From Roseimicrobium gellanilyticum (GTDB taxonomy: Bacteria; Verrucomicrobiota; Verrucomicrobiia; Verrucomicrobiales; Verrucomicrobiaceae): DNA of 64,000 bases. Under the pieces are notes generated by a model. That model made no database searches. It saw only the letters and a program-made list of their open reading frames with translations, and was not told the origin of the DNA. The stretch covers positions 248,001 through 312,000 of the forward strand of contig NZ_QNRR01000001.1 in assembly GCF_003315205.1 (NCBI RefSeq), given 5' to 3'. Both the position numbers and the translations under genes were made by a program. Shown here one piece after another: positions 38,201-46,007 of the stretch (position 1 is its first letter; every line of letters starts with the position of its first letter).

Positions 38201-39945
38201 TCTCCCGCAAGGAAGACGCGGCGGATCCCATGATTCCCTTGTTGGTATGGTATGGCATCGAACCCCTCGTCGCGGAAGATCCTGCCAAGGGTATTGCGCT
38301 CGCCAATGTCAGCCAGATGGACAAGGTCACGGGCTTCATCTATCGCCGTCTCTCGGGTGATCCTGCGGGCCGTGAGGCGTTGCTTTCCGCTGTCGTCAGC
38401 ATGAAGGACGCGGCACAACAGAAGAAGACGTTGACCATGTTGGTCGATGCAGCGCGCACGGCTGGAAAGCTCTCGACACCTCAGAACTGGTCTACAACTT
38501 CCGCATCACTGCGCTCCGTGGACGCCACTGCCGTGGATGAGCTTTCCGCGCTCTTCGGCGATGCTGCTGCCATCAAGGCTTTCCGCGAAGAGCTTGCGAA
38601 TGCCTCTGCGTCGCCGCAGAAGCGCGAAGCCGCTCTGCGTGTTCTTTTGCAGGTGCGTGACGTGGCTTCCGCCAAGCCCTGCCAAGAAATCATTGCAGGT
38701 GCTGCGTCGCCACTACGCCGCAAGGCCATTCAAGCGCTTGCCGGTCTGCCCGATGTAGGCAATGCCCCCGCGTTGGTGGTTGTGTACGCATCTCTCTCCA
38801 ACGAGGAGAAGAGTGATGCCATCTCCGTGCTCGCATCCACGAAGGAAGGTGCAGTCGCCTTGCTCAAGGCTGTGGAGGGCAAGACGGTATCGAGGGATGC
38901 GCTCACGCCGTTCCTCATCCGCCAGCTCCAAACGCTCAAGGACAAGAACGTGGACGCGCTTGTCGCTCAGGTATGGGGGACAGTGAATCAGTCGAAAGCA
39001 GATCTGCCGCAGCGTGTGGCGAAGTTCAAAGCGATGCTCTCCGCGGATAAGCTCAAGGGCGCGGATCTTGTGAATGGCAAACTGGTCTACACCAGCACCT
39101 GCGGCACGTGCCACAAGCTCCTGGGCGAAGGCGCCAGCGTGGGCCCGGATCTCACGGGTTCGAATCGCGGCAGCCTCGACTACCTTCTGGAGAACGTGCT
39201 CGACCCGAACGCCATCATCGGAAAGGCCTACCAGCTCAATCTCTTCTCCATGAAGGACGGTCGCGTACTCAGCGGCATCGTGAAGGAGGAAACGGATGAT
39301 GCCTATCGCGTGGTCATGCCCGGTGGTGTGGAGTTCACTCTCACCAAGGCCGAGGTCGCGACGCGTGAAATCTCGAAGTTCAGCACCATGCCCGAGGGGC
39401 AGTTCGAGGCATTGCCAGCCGATATGGTCATCAACCTCGTCGCGTATCTGCAGAGCAACGTCTCCAAGCCCGCGACACCTGCCGCTGCCGGAGGGAATGC
39501 TCGCTGGGTGGAAGGTGCCATCGAAGGTGAGTCCTTGAGAGTGCTCAGCACCAGTGGTGGCAGTGCGCGTCCGCAGGCCATGGGTGGATTCGGCCCGCAG
39601 TGGAGCGGTGGACAGCACCTCTGGTGGACCGGTGCCAAGGCTGGCGACACGCTCACGGTGTCTCTCCCCGCGGAAAAGGCTGGCAAGTACGCGCTCAAGC
39701 TCGCCCTTACCAAGGCCCGCGACTATGGCATGATTGAAGCCACGCTCAACGAGACTCCCGTCTCAGCGGCAAAACTGGATCTCTACAACACACCGAACGT
39801 GATCCACACCGGAGAACTCGACTGGGGCACGTACGACTTGCCTGCTGGGGAGAACAAACTCACCATCAAGATTACCGGAGCCAATGCCGCTGCGGTGCAA
39901 AAGTTCATGGTCGGCATCGATTATGTGAAGCTGGAGAAGAGGTGA
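35260..39945 (+). CDS. PVC-type membrane-bound dehydrogenase with FG-GAP repeats, HEAT repeats and cytochrome c domain
   Basis: 1561 aa, exported (signal peptide MHSSRLTLPLMMAALASLAP). Residues about 40-400 contain seven FG-GAP/VCBS calcium-type repeats such as GDLNNDGKNDIVYG, DVDGDGFKDVLVLG and DIDGDGLLDVVVGN, forming a propeller. Residues about 430-830 match the PVC-superphylum membrane-bound dehydrogenase propeller (TIGR02604-like, FKAELVTAEPDLVQPIAMCWD). A HEAT-like helical part (about 850-1250) precedes a haem-binding domain with CGTCH (1281-1285) and the TIGR02603-like ending. The last 150 residues look like a carbohydrate-binding or DUF beta domain. Such proteins are thought to oxidise sugars or alcohols in the periplasm; the substrate is not known. 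Confidence 0.92.
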   Translation: MHSSRLTLPLMMAALASLAPVPTASAESLIRWEKRVLETRFFSEGAAFGDLNNDGKNDIVYGPYYWLGPDFKTPVSFYKQDEFNINGYSNNFFSYVHDVDGDGFKDVLVLGFPGKDARWYRNPGKTPSAEWQAFQVADIVDNESPEFTDVTGDGKPEVVCSREGRFGYYSADGGDVTKTWQWHPLTEDVKVGKFTHGMGIGDVNGDGRLDFLEAKRWWEAPASGNAWKQHTFNLTGGGGAQMFAYDFNGDGRNDIITSLNAHQYGVAWFENKGGQDGAAWEKRLIVGSQPWENEYGVRFSQPHALALQDVDGDGLKDLITGKRYWAHNGHDPNERDPRVLYWFQTKRGKDGKVEFIPHMIDGDTGVGTQLTTGDIDGDGLLDVVVGNKYGCRVLLQRREQVSAERFAQFQPRKFYGPESMPSSKYAGGLSPQEAVKAMTLPAGFKAELVTAEPDLVQPIAMCWDERGRLWVVEGNTYPQRAPEGEGKDRILIFADEDGNGSFETRKVFLENLNLVSGIEVGFGGVWVGAAPNFLFIPDKDRDDKPDGPAQVLLDGWGYQDTHETLNSFIWGPDGWLYGCHGVFTHSRVGKPGTPDEQRTPLNCAVWRYHPVKHEFEVFAHGTSNPWGLDYNDQGEFFVTACVIQHLYHIVPGGRYHRQAGQHFNPHTYEDIKTMADHVHYAGSVGENAHWGPRAGQVNLPVSNDTDHAGGGHAHCGLAIYNGDNFPVEYRGELLFSNLHGHRLVQDHADPIASSYVGQHRADFMRSNDHSFISVTQKVGPDGALYISDWSDKQTCHHRDVKAWDRSNGRIYRIVYDTHKPWKGDLAKLGDAELAKMAVESTNGWFERMARRVLMERAASGKLEKDASGNPVAPMKLMEWYVMNSAPNKESVPNGRLKSQWALQVIGAAEQDVVGTPPADTDESVNVFAIRTLQGKGLSAESIGHLNTAAKATKSPVVRRELASLLQRLPIAQREGIAMALISRKEDAADPMIPLLVWYGIEPLVAEDPAKGIALANVSQMDKVTGFIYRRLSGDPAGREALLSAVVSMKDAAQQKKTLTMLVDAARTAGKLSTPQNWSTTSASLRSVDATAVDELSALFGDAAAIKAFREELANASASPQKREAALRVLLQVRDVASAKPCQEIIAGAASPLRRKAIQALAGLPDVGNAPALVVVYASLSNEEKSDAISVLASTKEGAVALLKAVEGKTVSRDALTPFLIRQLQTLKDKNVDALVAQVWGTVNQSKADLPQRVAKFKAMLSADKLKGADLVNGKLVYTSTCGTCHKLLGEGASVGPDLTGSNRGSLDYLLENVLDPNAIIGKAYQLNLFSMKDGRVLSGIVKEETDDAYRVVMPGGVEFTLTKAEVATREISKFSTMPEGQFEALPADMVINLVAYLQSNVSKPATPAAAGGNARWVEGAIEGESLRVLSTSGGSARPQAMGGFGPQWSGGQHLWWTGAKAGDTLTVSLPAEKAGKYALKLALTKARDYGMIEATLNETPVSAAKLDLYNTPNVIHTGELDWGTYDLPAGENKLTIKITGANAAAVQKFMVGIDYVKLEKR

Positions 39946-40012
39946 GGCCCGCCACGCGGGCAACACATTGCTCGGTGATGAATTCATTCGTAGCTGCGCC
40001 ATAAAGGGGGCC

Positions 40013-40033
40013 TTGCAGCCTTTCAGGCTGCAA
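40013..40033 (+). terminator. Hairpin after the dehydrogenase gene
   Basis: TTGCAGCCT (40013-40021) and AGGCTGCAA (40025-40033) form a 9-bp stem with a three-base loop, 68 bases after the dehydrogenase stop. There is no T-run, so it may be a REP-like palindrome or an RNA-stabilising hairpin instead of a true terminator. The rest of the 179-base gap shows nothing clear. Confidence 0.4.
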
Positions 40034-40124
40034 CTTCGGTTGGGGTTGGGCGTGTGCTTCACGACATCTGAAAAATTGACTTCCCTCACACAAGCATTCC
40101 GCCCTGCGTCGTTGTCATAGATGC

Positions 40125-40718
40125 ATGGCATTCATCCCATCTGGCAACGGGGACTCCCCACCCGGCGACAGCGGCGAGCGCGAGTACATCTCCGCTTCCG
40201 TCACCGCCGAGGCTGCAGAGGCTGTCCCCTGGCGCCAGTGGTATGAGTCCCATGCCTCGCGTCTGCTGCTCTACGTCCGCCAGTGGCTGCCTCGCCGGCA
40301 GGACGCGGAGGACGCGGTGCAGGCGGGTTTTGTGAAGTTCTGGAAGCACCGGCCCGAGCCGGTGACCGAGGACACGCCGCTGCTGTATGCCACGGTGCGG
40401 TGTGCGGCTCTGGATCTCCTCAAATCCCAAATGCGTGCCGCGAAGCGGGAATCGGATGCAGGGAAGGAATGGGACGATCGCTGGTGGGACGCTCCGACTC
40501 TGGAGGAGCAGGAGCGTGCCCAGGTCCTGCAGAAGGCCATGCAGCGCCTCTCCGAGGATCACCGCGAAGTCCTGCTGCTGAAGATCTGGGCAGAAATGAC
40601 CTTTGCCGAAATTGCCCAAACCCTGAACGAGAACCCGAACACCGTGGCCGCGAGGTACCGCTACGCGCTGGCCAGCTTGAAGAAACTTCTGCCTGAAGAT
40701 TGTCATGAACGAGTCTGA
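40125..40718 (+). CDS. ECF-type sigma factor
   Basis: 197 aa. Region 2 includes WRQWYESHASRLLLYVRQWL...QDAEDAVQAGFVKFWKH and ATVRCAALDLLKSQMRAAKRES; region 4 is LSEDHREVLLLKIWAEMTFAEIAQTL and NPNTVAARYRYALASLKKLL. A 35-residue polar N-terminal extension precedes region 2. Start ATG 40125 has no clear ribosome-binding site. Its 3' end overlaps the next gene by 14 bases, and that gene looks like its anti-sigma partner. Sigma factors of this type with a linked small membrane protein are common in Planctomycetes and Verrucomicrobia. Target promoters unknown. Confidence 0.92.
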   Translation: MAFIPSGNGDSPPGDSGEREYISASVTAEAAEAVPWRQWYESHASRLLLYVRQWLPRRQDAEDAVQAGFVKFWKHRPEPVTEDTPLLYATVRCAALDLLKSQMRAAKRESDAGKEWDDRWWDAPTLEEQERAQVLQKAMQRLSEDHREVLLLKIWAEMTFAEIAQTLNENPNTVAARYRYALASLKKLLPEDCHERV

Positions 40719-41217
40719 ATTCGAATCCGGCCTGCGTCGCTTCACGCCGGTGAAGCCATCGCCCGACCTGGCGCAGGGTATTGCCACTGCTTTGGAGCGA
40801 CATGTTCCTGCTCCCACTCCGGTGTCACGGCGGGTATCTGCGACTTCGGAACCTTCACTTCTCTGGGTCTGGCTTGATCGCCTGCTGTGGTCTGCGCTCG
40901 GCGCGACGGCGGCGATCGCCGTCACCATGGCCATGCGTCCAGCGCCGGCCCCTGATTCTGTGCTCACCGTCACGCAGCATGACCCTGTGACGGCGGTTCC
41001 GGGCGCAGTTCCTGAATTCCAGAAGGTGCTGACCAGCAACGAAGCGCTCGATTGGAAGGATGAGGGCATCCATTTCGACAGCAGTGGCCAGCCTGTGCTG
41101 AAGCTGCAGCGCACCGCCGTGGAGCACCAGGCTTGGGCGGACCTCCAGAATGCCGGGGTCGTGCAGGTGGAAGTGCCCCGCCAGGAGGTCATGTACGTGC
41201 CCGTCCAACTTCACTAG
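40705..41217 (+). CDS. Putative anti-sigma factor, single-pass membrane protein
   Basis: 170 aa. The N-terminal 45 residues (NESEFESGLRRFTPVKPSPDLAQGIATAL) resemble the start of anti-sigma proteins linked to ECF genes in PVC bacteria, followed by one membrane helix (about 52-75, WVWLDRLLWSALGATAAIAVTMAM) and a short periplasmic domain ending VEVPRQEVMYVPVQLH. There is no zinc-binding motif. The role is inferred from its overlap with the sigma gene and from this topology; sequence similarity alone would not suffice. The PDZ-domain gene 44 bases downstream may be part of the same sensing unit. Confidence 0.72.
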   Translation: MNESEFESGLRRFTPVKPSPDLAQGIATALERHVPAPTPVSRRVSATSEPSLLWVWLDRLLWSALGATAAIAVTMAMRPAPAPDSVLTVTQHDPVTAVPGAVPEFQKVLTSNEALDWKDEGIHFDSSGQPVLKLQRTAVEHQAWADLQNAGVVQVEVPRQEVMYVPVQLH

Positions 41218-41261
41218 TGAATCGCGCAAAGAGACCAAAACATTCCAACTCAACTATCTTC

Positions 41262-42467
41262 ATGAAATCGAATCGACGGAAACAAGCGCTGATATGCGCA
41301 ACCCTGCTGTCCTCAGCTCTGGTGCCAGGCGGCATGTTGAAGGCACAAGACGAAAAGGACCCGGCCGCTGAGAAGAAGGAGCTGCTGGAAAAGGACCTGA
41401 AGAAGCTCAAGGAGTACAAGCTTGAAAGGCAGTTCGATGCCAAAGCTCCTGAAGCCAGAGAGTCTGGCCCCGCTTTGAGGAAGATGCTTTTCAAAAAGGA
41501 GGTGAAGCCAGGGACGAAGGTGCCATTCCTGGGAGTGGTCTTGGGTCCGGTGGATGAATCCCTCGGCTCACAGCTTGGCTTGTCTCGTGGTGTCGGTATT
41601 CTGGTGCGTGCTGTGATGGATGACAGCCCAGCTGCGAAATCGGGTGTGATGGAGCATGATGTCCTGCATTATTTCAATGACCAGCTCCTGGTGAATGAGC
41701 CCCAGTTGCAAGCGCTGGTACAGCAGGCTGGCATCGGCAATGAGGTGAAGCTCACCCTGTTCCGGAAAGGCAAAGTGGAAGCCATCCAGGTGAAGCTGGG
41801 CGAGATCGTGGCCAGTGAAGAGCGTGAAGTGACGGACGGCCCACGCCTGTTTCATCAGTTCGATGGTCCCGGTCGTGGAGTCATGGAGCGTCCGCTAGTT
41901 TGGGCTGCTCCGGTGAGGAGCCCTGAGGCTTACGAGCGTGAGGTGCGTGAGTTCCAGGAGCGCATGCACAAGCTGCAGGGGAATGCGGAGGAGATTCGCA
42001 AGGAGATTGAGCGTTTTACCTCCCGCATGCAGGATGCTGCGAAGCTTGAGGCCGGAAAGAAAAAAGGTGTCCTGTACTACCAGGACAAGGATGCCGGTGA
42101 GCCCAAAGTCCGTGTTCAGGTTCTTACGGGTGGGGAGGATGGAAAAGGCGCGGTGGCCTCAGCCATTTCCAGTGCCGTGGGCAAGGACGGCACGACCTAC
42201 ATCACGCACAACAACGTGATGGTCACGAAATGGAAGAACGAGCAGGGCAGCGGAGAGTTGAAGGTGGAGAACGGGCGCAAGCACCTCACCGTGAGGGATG
42301 CTGGGGGGAAGGAGCTTTTCTCCGGCCCGGTTGATACTCCCGAACAACGTGAAAAACTCTCCCCGGAGGTGCGTGAGCAAGTGGAGCGGATTGAAAAGGG
42401 GGTAAAGGTCGACGTCCGCTCCATCGACACCCCAGCGCCGGATGTCAAAAAGCCGGAGGGAGATTGA
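41262..42467 (+). CDS. Exported PDZ-domain protein
   Basis: 401 aa. ATG 41262 starts a signal peptide (MKSNRRKQALICATLLSSAL). A charged stretch (AAEKKELLEKDLKKLKEYKL) precedes a PDZ domain at about 83-180 with the carboxylate-binding region FLGVVLGPV and the typical GVMEHDVLHYFND. No protease domain is present. A coiled segment (REFQERMHKLQGNAEEIRKEIERF) and a beta region follow. It lies downstream of an ECF sigma and anti-sigma pair. By analogy to DegS/RseP systems, it may bind exposed C-termini of misfolded outer-membrane proteins and signal to the anti-sigma factor; this is inference. Confidence 0.88.
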   Translation: MKSNRRKQALICATLLSSALVPGGMLKAQDEKDPAAEKKELLEKDLKKLKEYKLERQFDAKAPEARESGPALRKMLFKKEVKPGTKVPFLGVVLGPVDESLGSQLGLSRGVGILVRAVMDDSPAAKSGVMEHDVLHYFNDQLLVNEPQLQALVQQAGIGNEVKLTLFRKGKVEAIQVKLGEIVASEEREVTDGPRLFHQFDGPGRGVMERPLVWAAPVRSPEAYEREVREFQERMHKLQGNAEEIRKEIERFTSRMQDAAKLEAGKKKGVLYYQDKDAGEPKVRVQVLTGGEDGKGAVASAISSAVGKDGTTYITHNNVMVTKWKNEQGSGELKVENGRKHLTVRDAGGKELFSGPVDTPEQREKLSPEVREQVERIEKGVKVDVRSIDTPAPDVKKPEGD

Positions 42468-42511
42468 TTCGCGCGACCCTATTCAACGGGAACGAGGGCC
42501 GGTGCATCTAA

Positions 42512-42534
42512 GGGAATGGGAGACCCCCATTCCC
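42512..42534 (+). promoter_or_regulatory. Hairpin abutting a start codon
   Basis: GGGAATGGG (42512-42520) pairs with CCCATTCCC (42526-42534), a 9-bp stem with a five-base loop that ends one base before ATG 42536. It would bury the only purine-rich stretch upstream of that start. It could be a translational control element or the end of the PDZ transcript; no T-run follows. Confidence 0.4.
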
Positions 42535-42535
42535 T

Positions 42536-42760
42536 ATGAGCACACGAACCTTTGCCGGCCCCAAGCCGGACTCCGTACCGTCCCTGGCATCTGACGGTCT
42601 GCCCGACAAATCCGACTCAGGACAAAGTCACGGCCGACGGCGGCGACACACCCCGGAGCACCATCAAGATCGCTTCCTCCGTATCGTGTCGCGCGTTCTG
42701 GTGATCATGGGGGGACTGATGATGATCTGGCTCCTGCTGAGAGCTTTGGGTTGGGTGTGA
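42536..42760 (+). CDS. Small single-pass membrane protein, unknown
   Basis: 74 aa. A hydrophilic, basic N-terminal part (SHGRRRRHTPEHHQDRFLR) leads into one membrane helix at the C-terminus (IVSRVLVIMGGLMMIWLLLRALGWV). The positive residues before the helix predict an N-in orientation. No family recognised. It lies between the PDZ gene and another exported protein on the same strand, so it may belong to the same transcript. The hairpin touching its start codon is unusual. Coding status is plausible from the sensible topology but not certain. Confidence 0.6.
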   Translation: MSTRTFAGPKPDSVPSLASDGLPDKSDSGQSHGRRRRHTPEHHQDRFLRIVSRVLVIMGGLMMIWLLLRALGWV

Positions 42761-42847
42761 CGCGCCTCATTCTGCAATCACGGCCAAGTTCCTGAGTTTC
42801 TGCAACCAGGATGGACAATGGTGGTTCAAATGCCTACCATCTCTCCC

Positions 42848-43528
42848 ATGCGCTCCCTCTCACGCATCGTTCCCGCCCTGTGCCTGCTTGGTTTTTCCCT
42901 CCTTTGCGGCGGGCTCCATGCCCAGACGACCACGACTTCAACGGGCCCTGTGGCTGTGTACCGGCTGTCGTTTGAGGAGACCGGGGACAGCGTGAACTAC
43001 CGCCCCTACCAGAACGGCTTTTACATCGCCCCCATCAATGGTGGCAGTGGTTCCCTCATCCTGACACTCATCACGGGCAACCAGAAGCAATATTTCGCCT
43101 ATGAGGCCTTCGGCGAACTCTTCGTAGCCGTCGATGGCAAGGAGAAGAAAATGGTCCTCAGTGCCACCGCCGCCAATGATGTGAGCACCACGGTCTTCTA
43201 CGCCATCGGCAAGACTGAAAAGGAGATCGAAGTGGAGAGCCGCAACGCGGTGAGCAAGGTGAAGGTCGCTGAAAAGATGACGGGCTATGCCGTGAGCGCG
43301 GATAGCGAGAAGGATCTTCCGTTCGCAGGTGCCGGCACCTCCGTGGGTGTGGCTGGGGTGAGCATTCTCACCGCGAAGTTTGACCAGACTCTCACGAACG
43401 CCGCCATCCGCGACAATGCGAGCGTGGCCACTGAGGTGGATGAGATCATCGCTACGCTGACGGCTTCTGGATACGTCGACGGCAGGCCGCAGAACGCTGG
43501 CAACGGAAATCAGGCGACTGGCAACTAG
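42848..43528 (+). CDS. Exported protein of unknown function
   Basis: 226 aa from ATG 42848, which begins a signal peptide (MRSLSRIVPALCLLGFSLLCGGLHAQ). Starts at 42818 and 42830 are in frame; the first has AGGATGG upstream and would lengthen the n-region. The mature protein is beta-rich at first (YRLSFEETGDSVNYRPYQNGF, then SLILTLITGNQKQYFAYEAF), and then contains alternating Ala/Val/Thr-rich helices, ending in an asparagine/glycine-rich tail. No domain recognised. It ends 7 bases before the end of the convergent glycosyltransferase gene. Probably periplasmic or surface. Confidence 0.75.
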   Translation: MRSLSRIVPALCLLGFSLLCGGLHAQTTTTSTGPVAVYRLSFEETGDSVNYRPYQNGFYIAPINGGSGSLILTLITGNQKQYFAYEAFGELFVAVDGKEKKMVLSATAANDVSTTVFYAIGKTEKEIEVESRNAVSKVKVAEKMTGYAVSADSEKDLPFAGAGTSVGVAGVSILTAKFDQTLTNAAIRDNASVATEVDEIIATLTASGYVDGRPQNAGNGNQATGN

Positions 43529-43535
43529 GCTGGGT

Positions 43536-44819
43536 CTAGTGCCTGAGGGCGATTTGCGCGTATCTGCGCTCCATCTGCTCTCCGCGCACGGAGGCGGTGT
43601 AGGTGTTCAGGCAGCGCTCGCGTGCAGCTGCGCCTCGTTTGTGACGTTCTTCAGGGGAGTCGGCAAACGCCCTCAAGGCGTGAGCCAGCTCCTCCACGGT
43701 CTGGTCGGGTGTATCAGCTTCTATCACCCAGCCGCAGTCTTCATTCACAAAGAGTCCCGGGCCACCCAGGTTCAGGCAGATGACCGGAAGGCCGGCCGCC
43801 ATGGCTTCGATGACGGCATAACCACCGGAGTCATGGAGCGAGGGGAAAAGCAGACCCGCCGCATTTGTGGTGGCCCTCAGAGCCTCTTCGCGGGGCACGC
43901 TCCCGCTGAACTGCACGCGGTCCGCGACGCTCAAATTCTTTGCAAGCTGTTCCAGGTATCCCCGCTCTGGTCCGTCGCCGAGCACGCGGAGATGCAGGTG
44001 GGAACGATCGCTCTGCGCCAGTGCGCGGATGGCGAGGTGAATACCCTTCCAGGCCAGCAGCCGTCCGGTGAAGAGCAGGGTGAGTTTTTCATTCTCGCCC
44101 GCGGACGGGTGACGCGGTAGGGCTGCAAGGGCCTGCGCTTCCTCATCCGGCAGAGAGATGGCCGGCAGCACGTCGGGATTCGGTGATCCGATGGCACGCA
44201 GCTCTTCGGCGGACTCGCGCGTCACACCCAGACTCAGGGCGGCACGTTTCACACAGGCGCGCAGCCAGGGGTCTGATCGCGCCAGGCGCACGTGCAGCAG
44301 GCGCAGGGATTCAGCGAGTCGTGTCTTCCACCCAAACTCTGCGTAGAAGCTTCCATGAGGCGCCTTCTCCGCACCGCCGACTGGTCCGAAGAGGAAGGGA
44401 ATGCCCAGCTTGTGCAGATGGCTGGGTACGCTGTGTTTGCCAAAGGTGACGTGATGCGCCAAATCAAAGCGATGCTCCGCATGCAGGCGGCGGGCTTCAC
44501 GAAGTGCGGCGAGCTGCCAGAGGTAGTAGTACGCCAGCCACCCGAGGCCATTGTTGAGCGGGCCGCCATCCACGAGCTTGTCCAGTGTCGGGATGCGCAC
44601 CCAGACGAAGTGGACGTTGGGGTGTCTGGCCGGGTCGAATTTGCCGCCCATGCGCTCCTGCCAGCCAGCTTCCGTCAGCACCCAGACCTCATGATGCCGC
44701 GAGGCCTGCTCCACGGTGTTCCACCCGATGCCTGGTTCCGAACCCCAGCCGGGTCCGCAACTGAAGGCCGAGAGCAGGAGTTTCATTCCGTGGGTGCAGG
44801 AGGGTGTATCACGAGACAT
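43536..44819 (-). CDS. Glycosyltransferase family 4
   Basis: 427 aa from ATG 44819, which has GAGGG just upstream; ATG 44786 (MKLLLSAFSCGPGWGSEPGIGW) is the more usual family start. GT-B fold: the N-terminal domain contains HHVTFGKHSVPSHLHKLGIPFLFGPVGG, and the C-terminal nucleotide-binding domain holds LLFTGRLLAWKGIHLAIRAL and the EX7E-like region SLHDSGGYAVIEAMAAGLPVIC. No signal peptide or membrane helix. It probably transfers a sugar from a nucleotide donor onto a surface glycan or lipid. No other glycan genes lie beside it except, farther off, the decayed O-acetylation cassette. Confidence 0.93.
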   Translation of the reverse strand: MSRDTPSCTHGMKLLLSAFSCGPGWGSEPGIGWNTVEQASRHHEVWVLTEAGWQERMGGKFDPARHPNVHFVWVRIPTLDKLVDGGPLNNGLGWLAYYYLWQLAALREARRLHAEHRFDLAHHVTFGKHSVPSHLHKLGIPFLFGPVGGAEKAPHGSFYAEFGWKTRLAESLRLLHVRLARSDPWLRACVKRAALSLGVTRESAEELRAIGSPNPDVLPAISLPDEEAQALAALPRHPSAGENEKLTLLFTGRLLAWKGIHLAIRALAQSDRSHLHLRVLGDGPERGYLEQLAKNLSVADRVQFSGSVPREEALRATTNAAGLLFPSLHDSGGYAVIEAMAAGLPVICLNLGGPGLFVNEDCGWVIEADTPDQTVEELAHALRAFADSPEERHKRGAAARERCLNTYTASVRGEQMERRYAQIALRH

Positions 44820-44853
44820 TCAACCCTCACGCCGGACACCCATTCATGCAAAA

Positions 44854-44886
44854 CAAAACCTCCGCCCGGTGGGGACGGAGGTTTTG
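44854..44886 (-). terminator. Rho-independent terminator of the proline-rich lipoprotein gene
   Basis: CAAAACCTCCG (44854-44864) and CGGAGGTTTTG (44876-44886) form an 11-bp stem with an 11-base loop. Read on the minus strand it is followed by TTTTG and lies about 30 bases after the stop at 44917, so it ends that transcript. Confidence 0.8.
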
Positions 44887-44916
44887 CGAAAACAGAATCG
44901 GAATGCGGTGGGGAAG

Positions 44917-45981
44917 TTACTTCTTCTGCGGCTTGTCCTGCGGAGAGGCCAGGGGCGGCACCGTTTCCACGGGCTTGCTGGAGGCCATGTCCTGCATGGG
45001 CACGCGGAAGAGCTTGCCGGTATAGGGACATTTCACTTCCATGCCGGCTGGCAGACCGGTCACATCCACGAGCTGGTGTTTGGCGGCGTACGGGCTGTTC
45101 ACAAAGCCGGGGCGACCGGCAATGGCTTCGCCGTACGGAATCTCCTGCACCGGCTTCGGCGCTGGAGGCGTCGGAGCTGCGACTACCGGCGGGGAGGGCT
45201 TCACCGGAGGCGTGTTCTTTGCCACGTTGGGCGTGGGAGTGGGCTTCGTGGGAGCAATCTCCTTCGCCGCAGCGGGAGCCTTCGTCGGAGCGGAAAGTGC
45301 AGGGGCTGGCGAGCTGGCCACGGTGGGAGCGCTGGGCGTCGTCACCGGGTTGTTTTCGATCGGCTTCGTGGGAGCGGGCGCCGGAGGGGTGGGGGTGGAG
45401 ACAGGTTTGTCATTGAGCACCACACGCGGAGCTTCAGCCTCCTGCTTAACAGGAGGGGCGGTGCGTTCTGGTGCCTGCACGCGGCTCGTGTCCTGCGCCA
45501 GCATGGTGCTTGGGGTGGGTACGGCTCCATTCGCGCCGGGCACAATGAACTTCCGGTGCGTATAGGGGCACACCATCGTGGTGCCGGAGGGCACGCCACG
45601 CACGTCCACGAGGCGCGGCGGGTTCGTGTACGGAGAGCGGACGTAGCCGGGAAGGGCCGGCACGCTGAAGGCCGTCAGCGGCGTGCGGGACTCCTCATTC
45701 TTCATCGACTCCACGAAGTTCCTCTGGGCGAGCACCATTTCGCCGGAGCGGGAACTGCCTGGCGTGGCCCTGGTGGGGGACACTGGCGTGGCAGGAGCAG
45801 GCGCTGTGGTCGGGGCACCGTGACGAGGCGTCTCAAGCTCGTACTTGATGTAGGCGATCAAGCCGTCATCTTGAATCTTGCGCCAAGCCTCACGTGGTGG
45901 CAGAGCACAGGAGGAAAGGGCTATGGTGGATGCCACACCCAAGAGCGCGGCACGTGACAGGTTTCGTGGGAGTGTGGCCAT
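44917..45981 (-). CDS. Proline-rich lipoprotein with duplicated CPYT motif
   Basis: 354 aa. ATG 45981 begins a lipoprotein signal with lipobox ALSSC (Cys25). Two copies of a 38-residue motif frame a long Ala/Pro/Thr-rich linker: one at about 108-145 (SPYTNPPRLVDVRGVPSG, CPYTHRKFIVP) and one at about 289-326 (SPYAAKHQLVDVTGLPAG, CPYTGKLFRVP). The conserved core is LVDVxGxPxGxxxxCPYTxxxFxVP. I do not recognise the family. The layout, an anchor, a flexible spacer and two small domains, suggests that it tethers the outer membrane to something, but this is only a guess. A good promoter lies 27 bases upstream, and a terminator follows. Confidence 0.82.
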   Translation of the reverse strand: MATLPRNLSRAALLGVASTIALSSCALPPREAWRKIQDDGLIAYIKYELETPRHGAPTTAPAPATPVSPTRATPGSSRSGEMVLAQRNFVESMKNEESRTPLTAFSVPALPGYVRSPYTNPPRLVDVRGVPSGTTMVCPYTHRKFIVPGANGAVPTPSTMLAQDTSRVQAPERTAPPVKQEAEAPRVVLNDKPVSTPTPPAPAPTKPIENNPVTTPSAPTVASSPAPALSAPTKAPAAAKEIAPTKPTPTPNVAKNTPPVKPSPPVVAAPTPPAPKPVQEIPYGEAIAGRPGFVNSPYAAKHQLVDVTGLPAGMEVKCPYTGKLFRVPMQDMASSKPVETVPPLASPQDKPQKK

Positions 45982-46007
45982 AGACGCGGGAGTTGAGACT
46001 AATCCAA

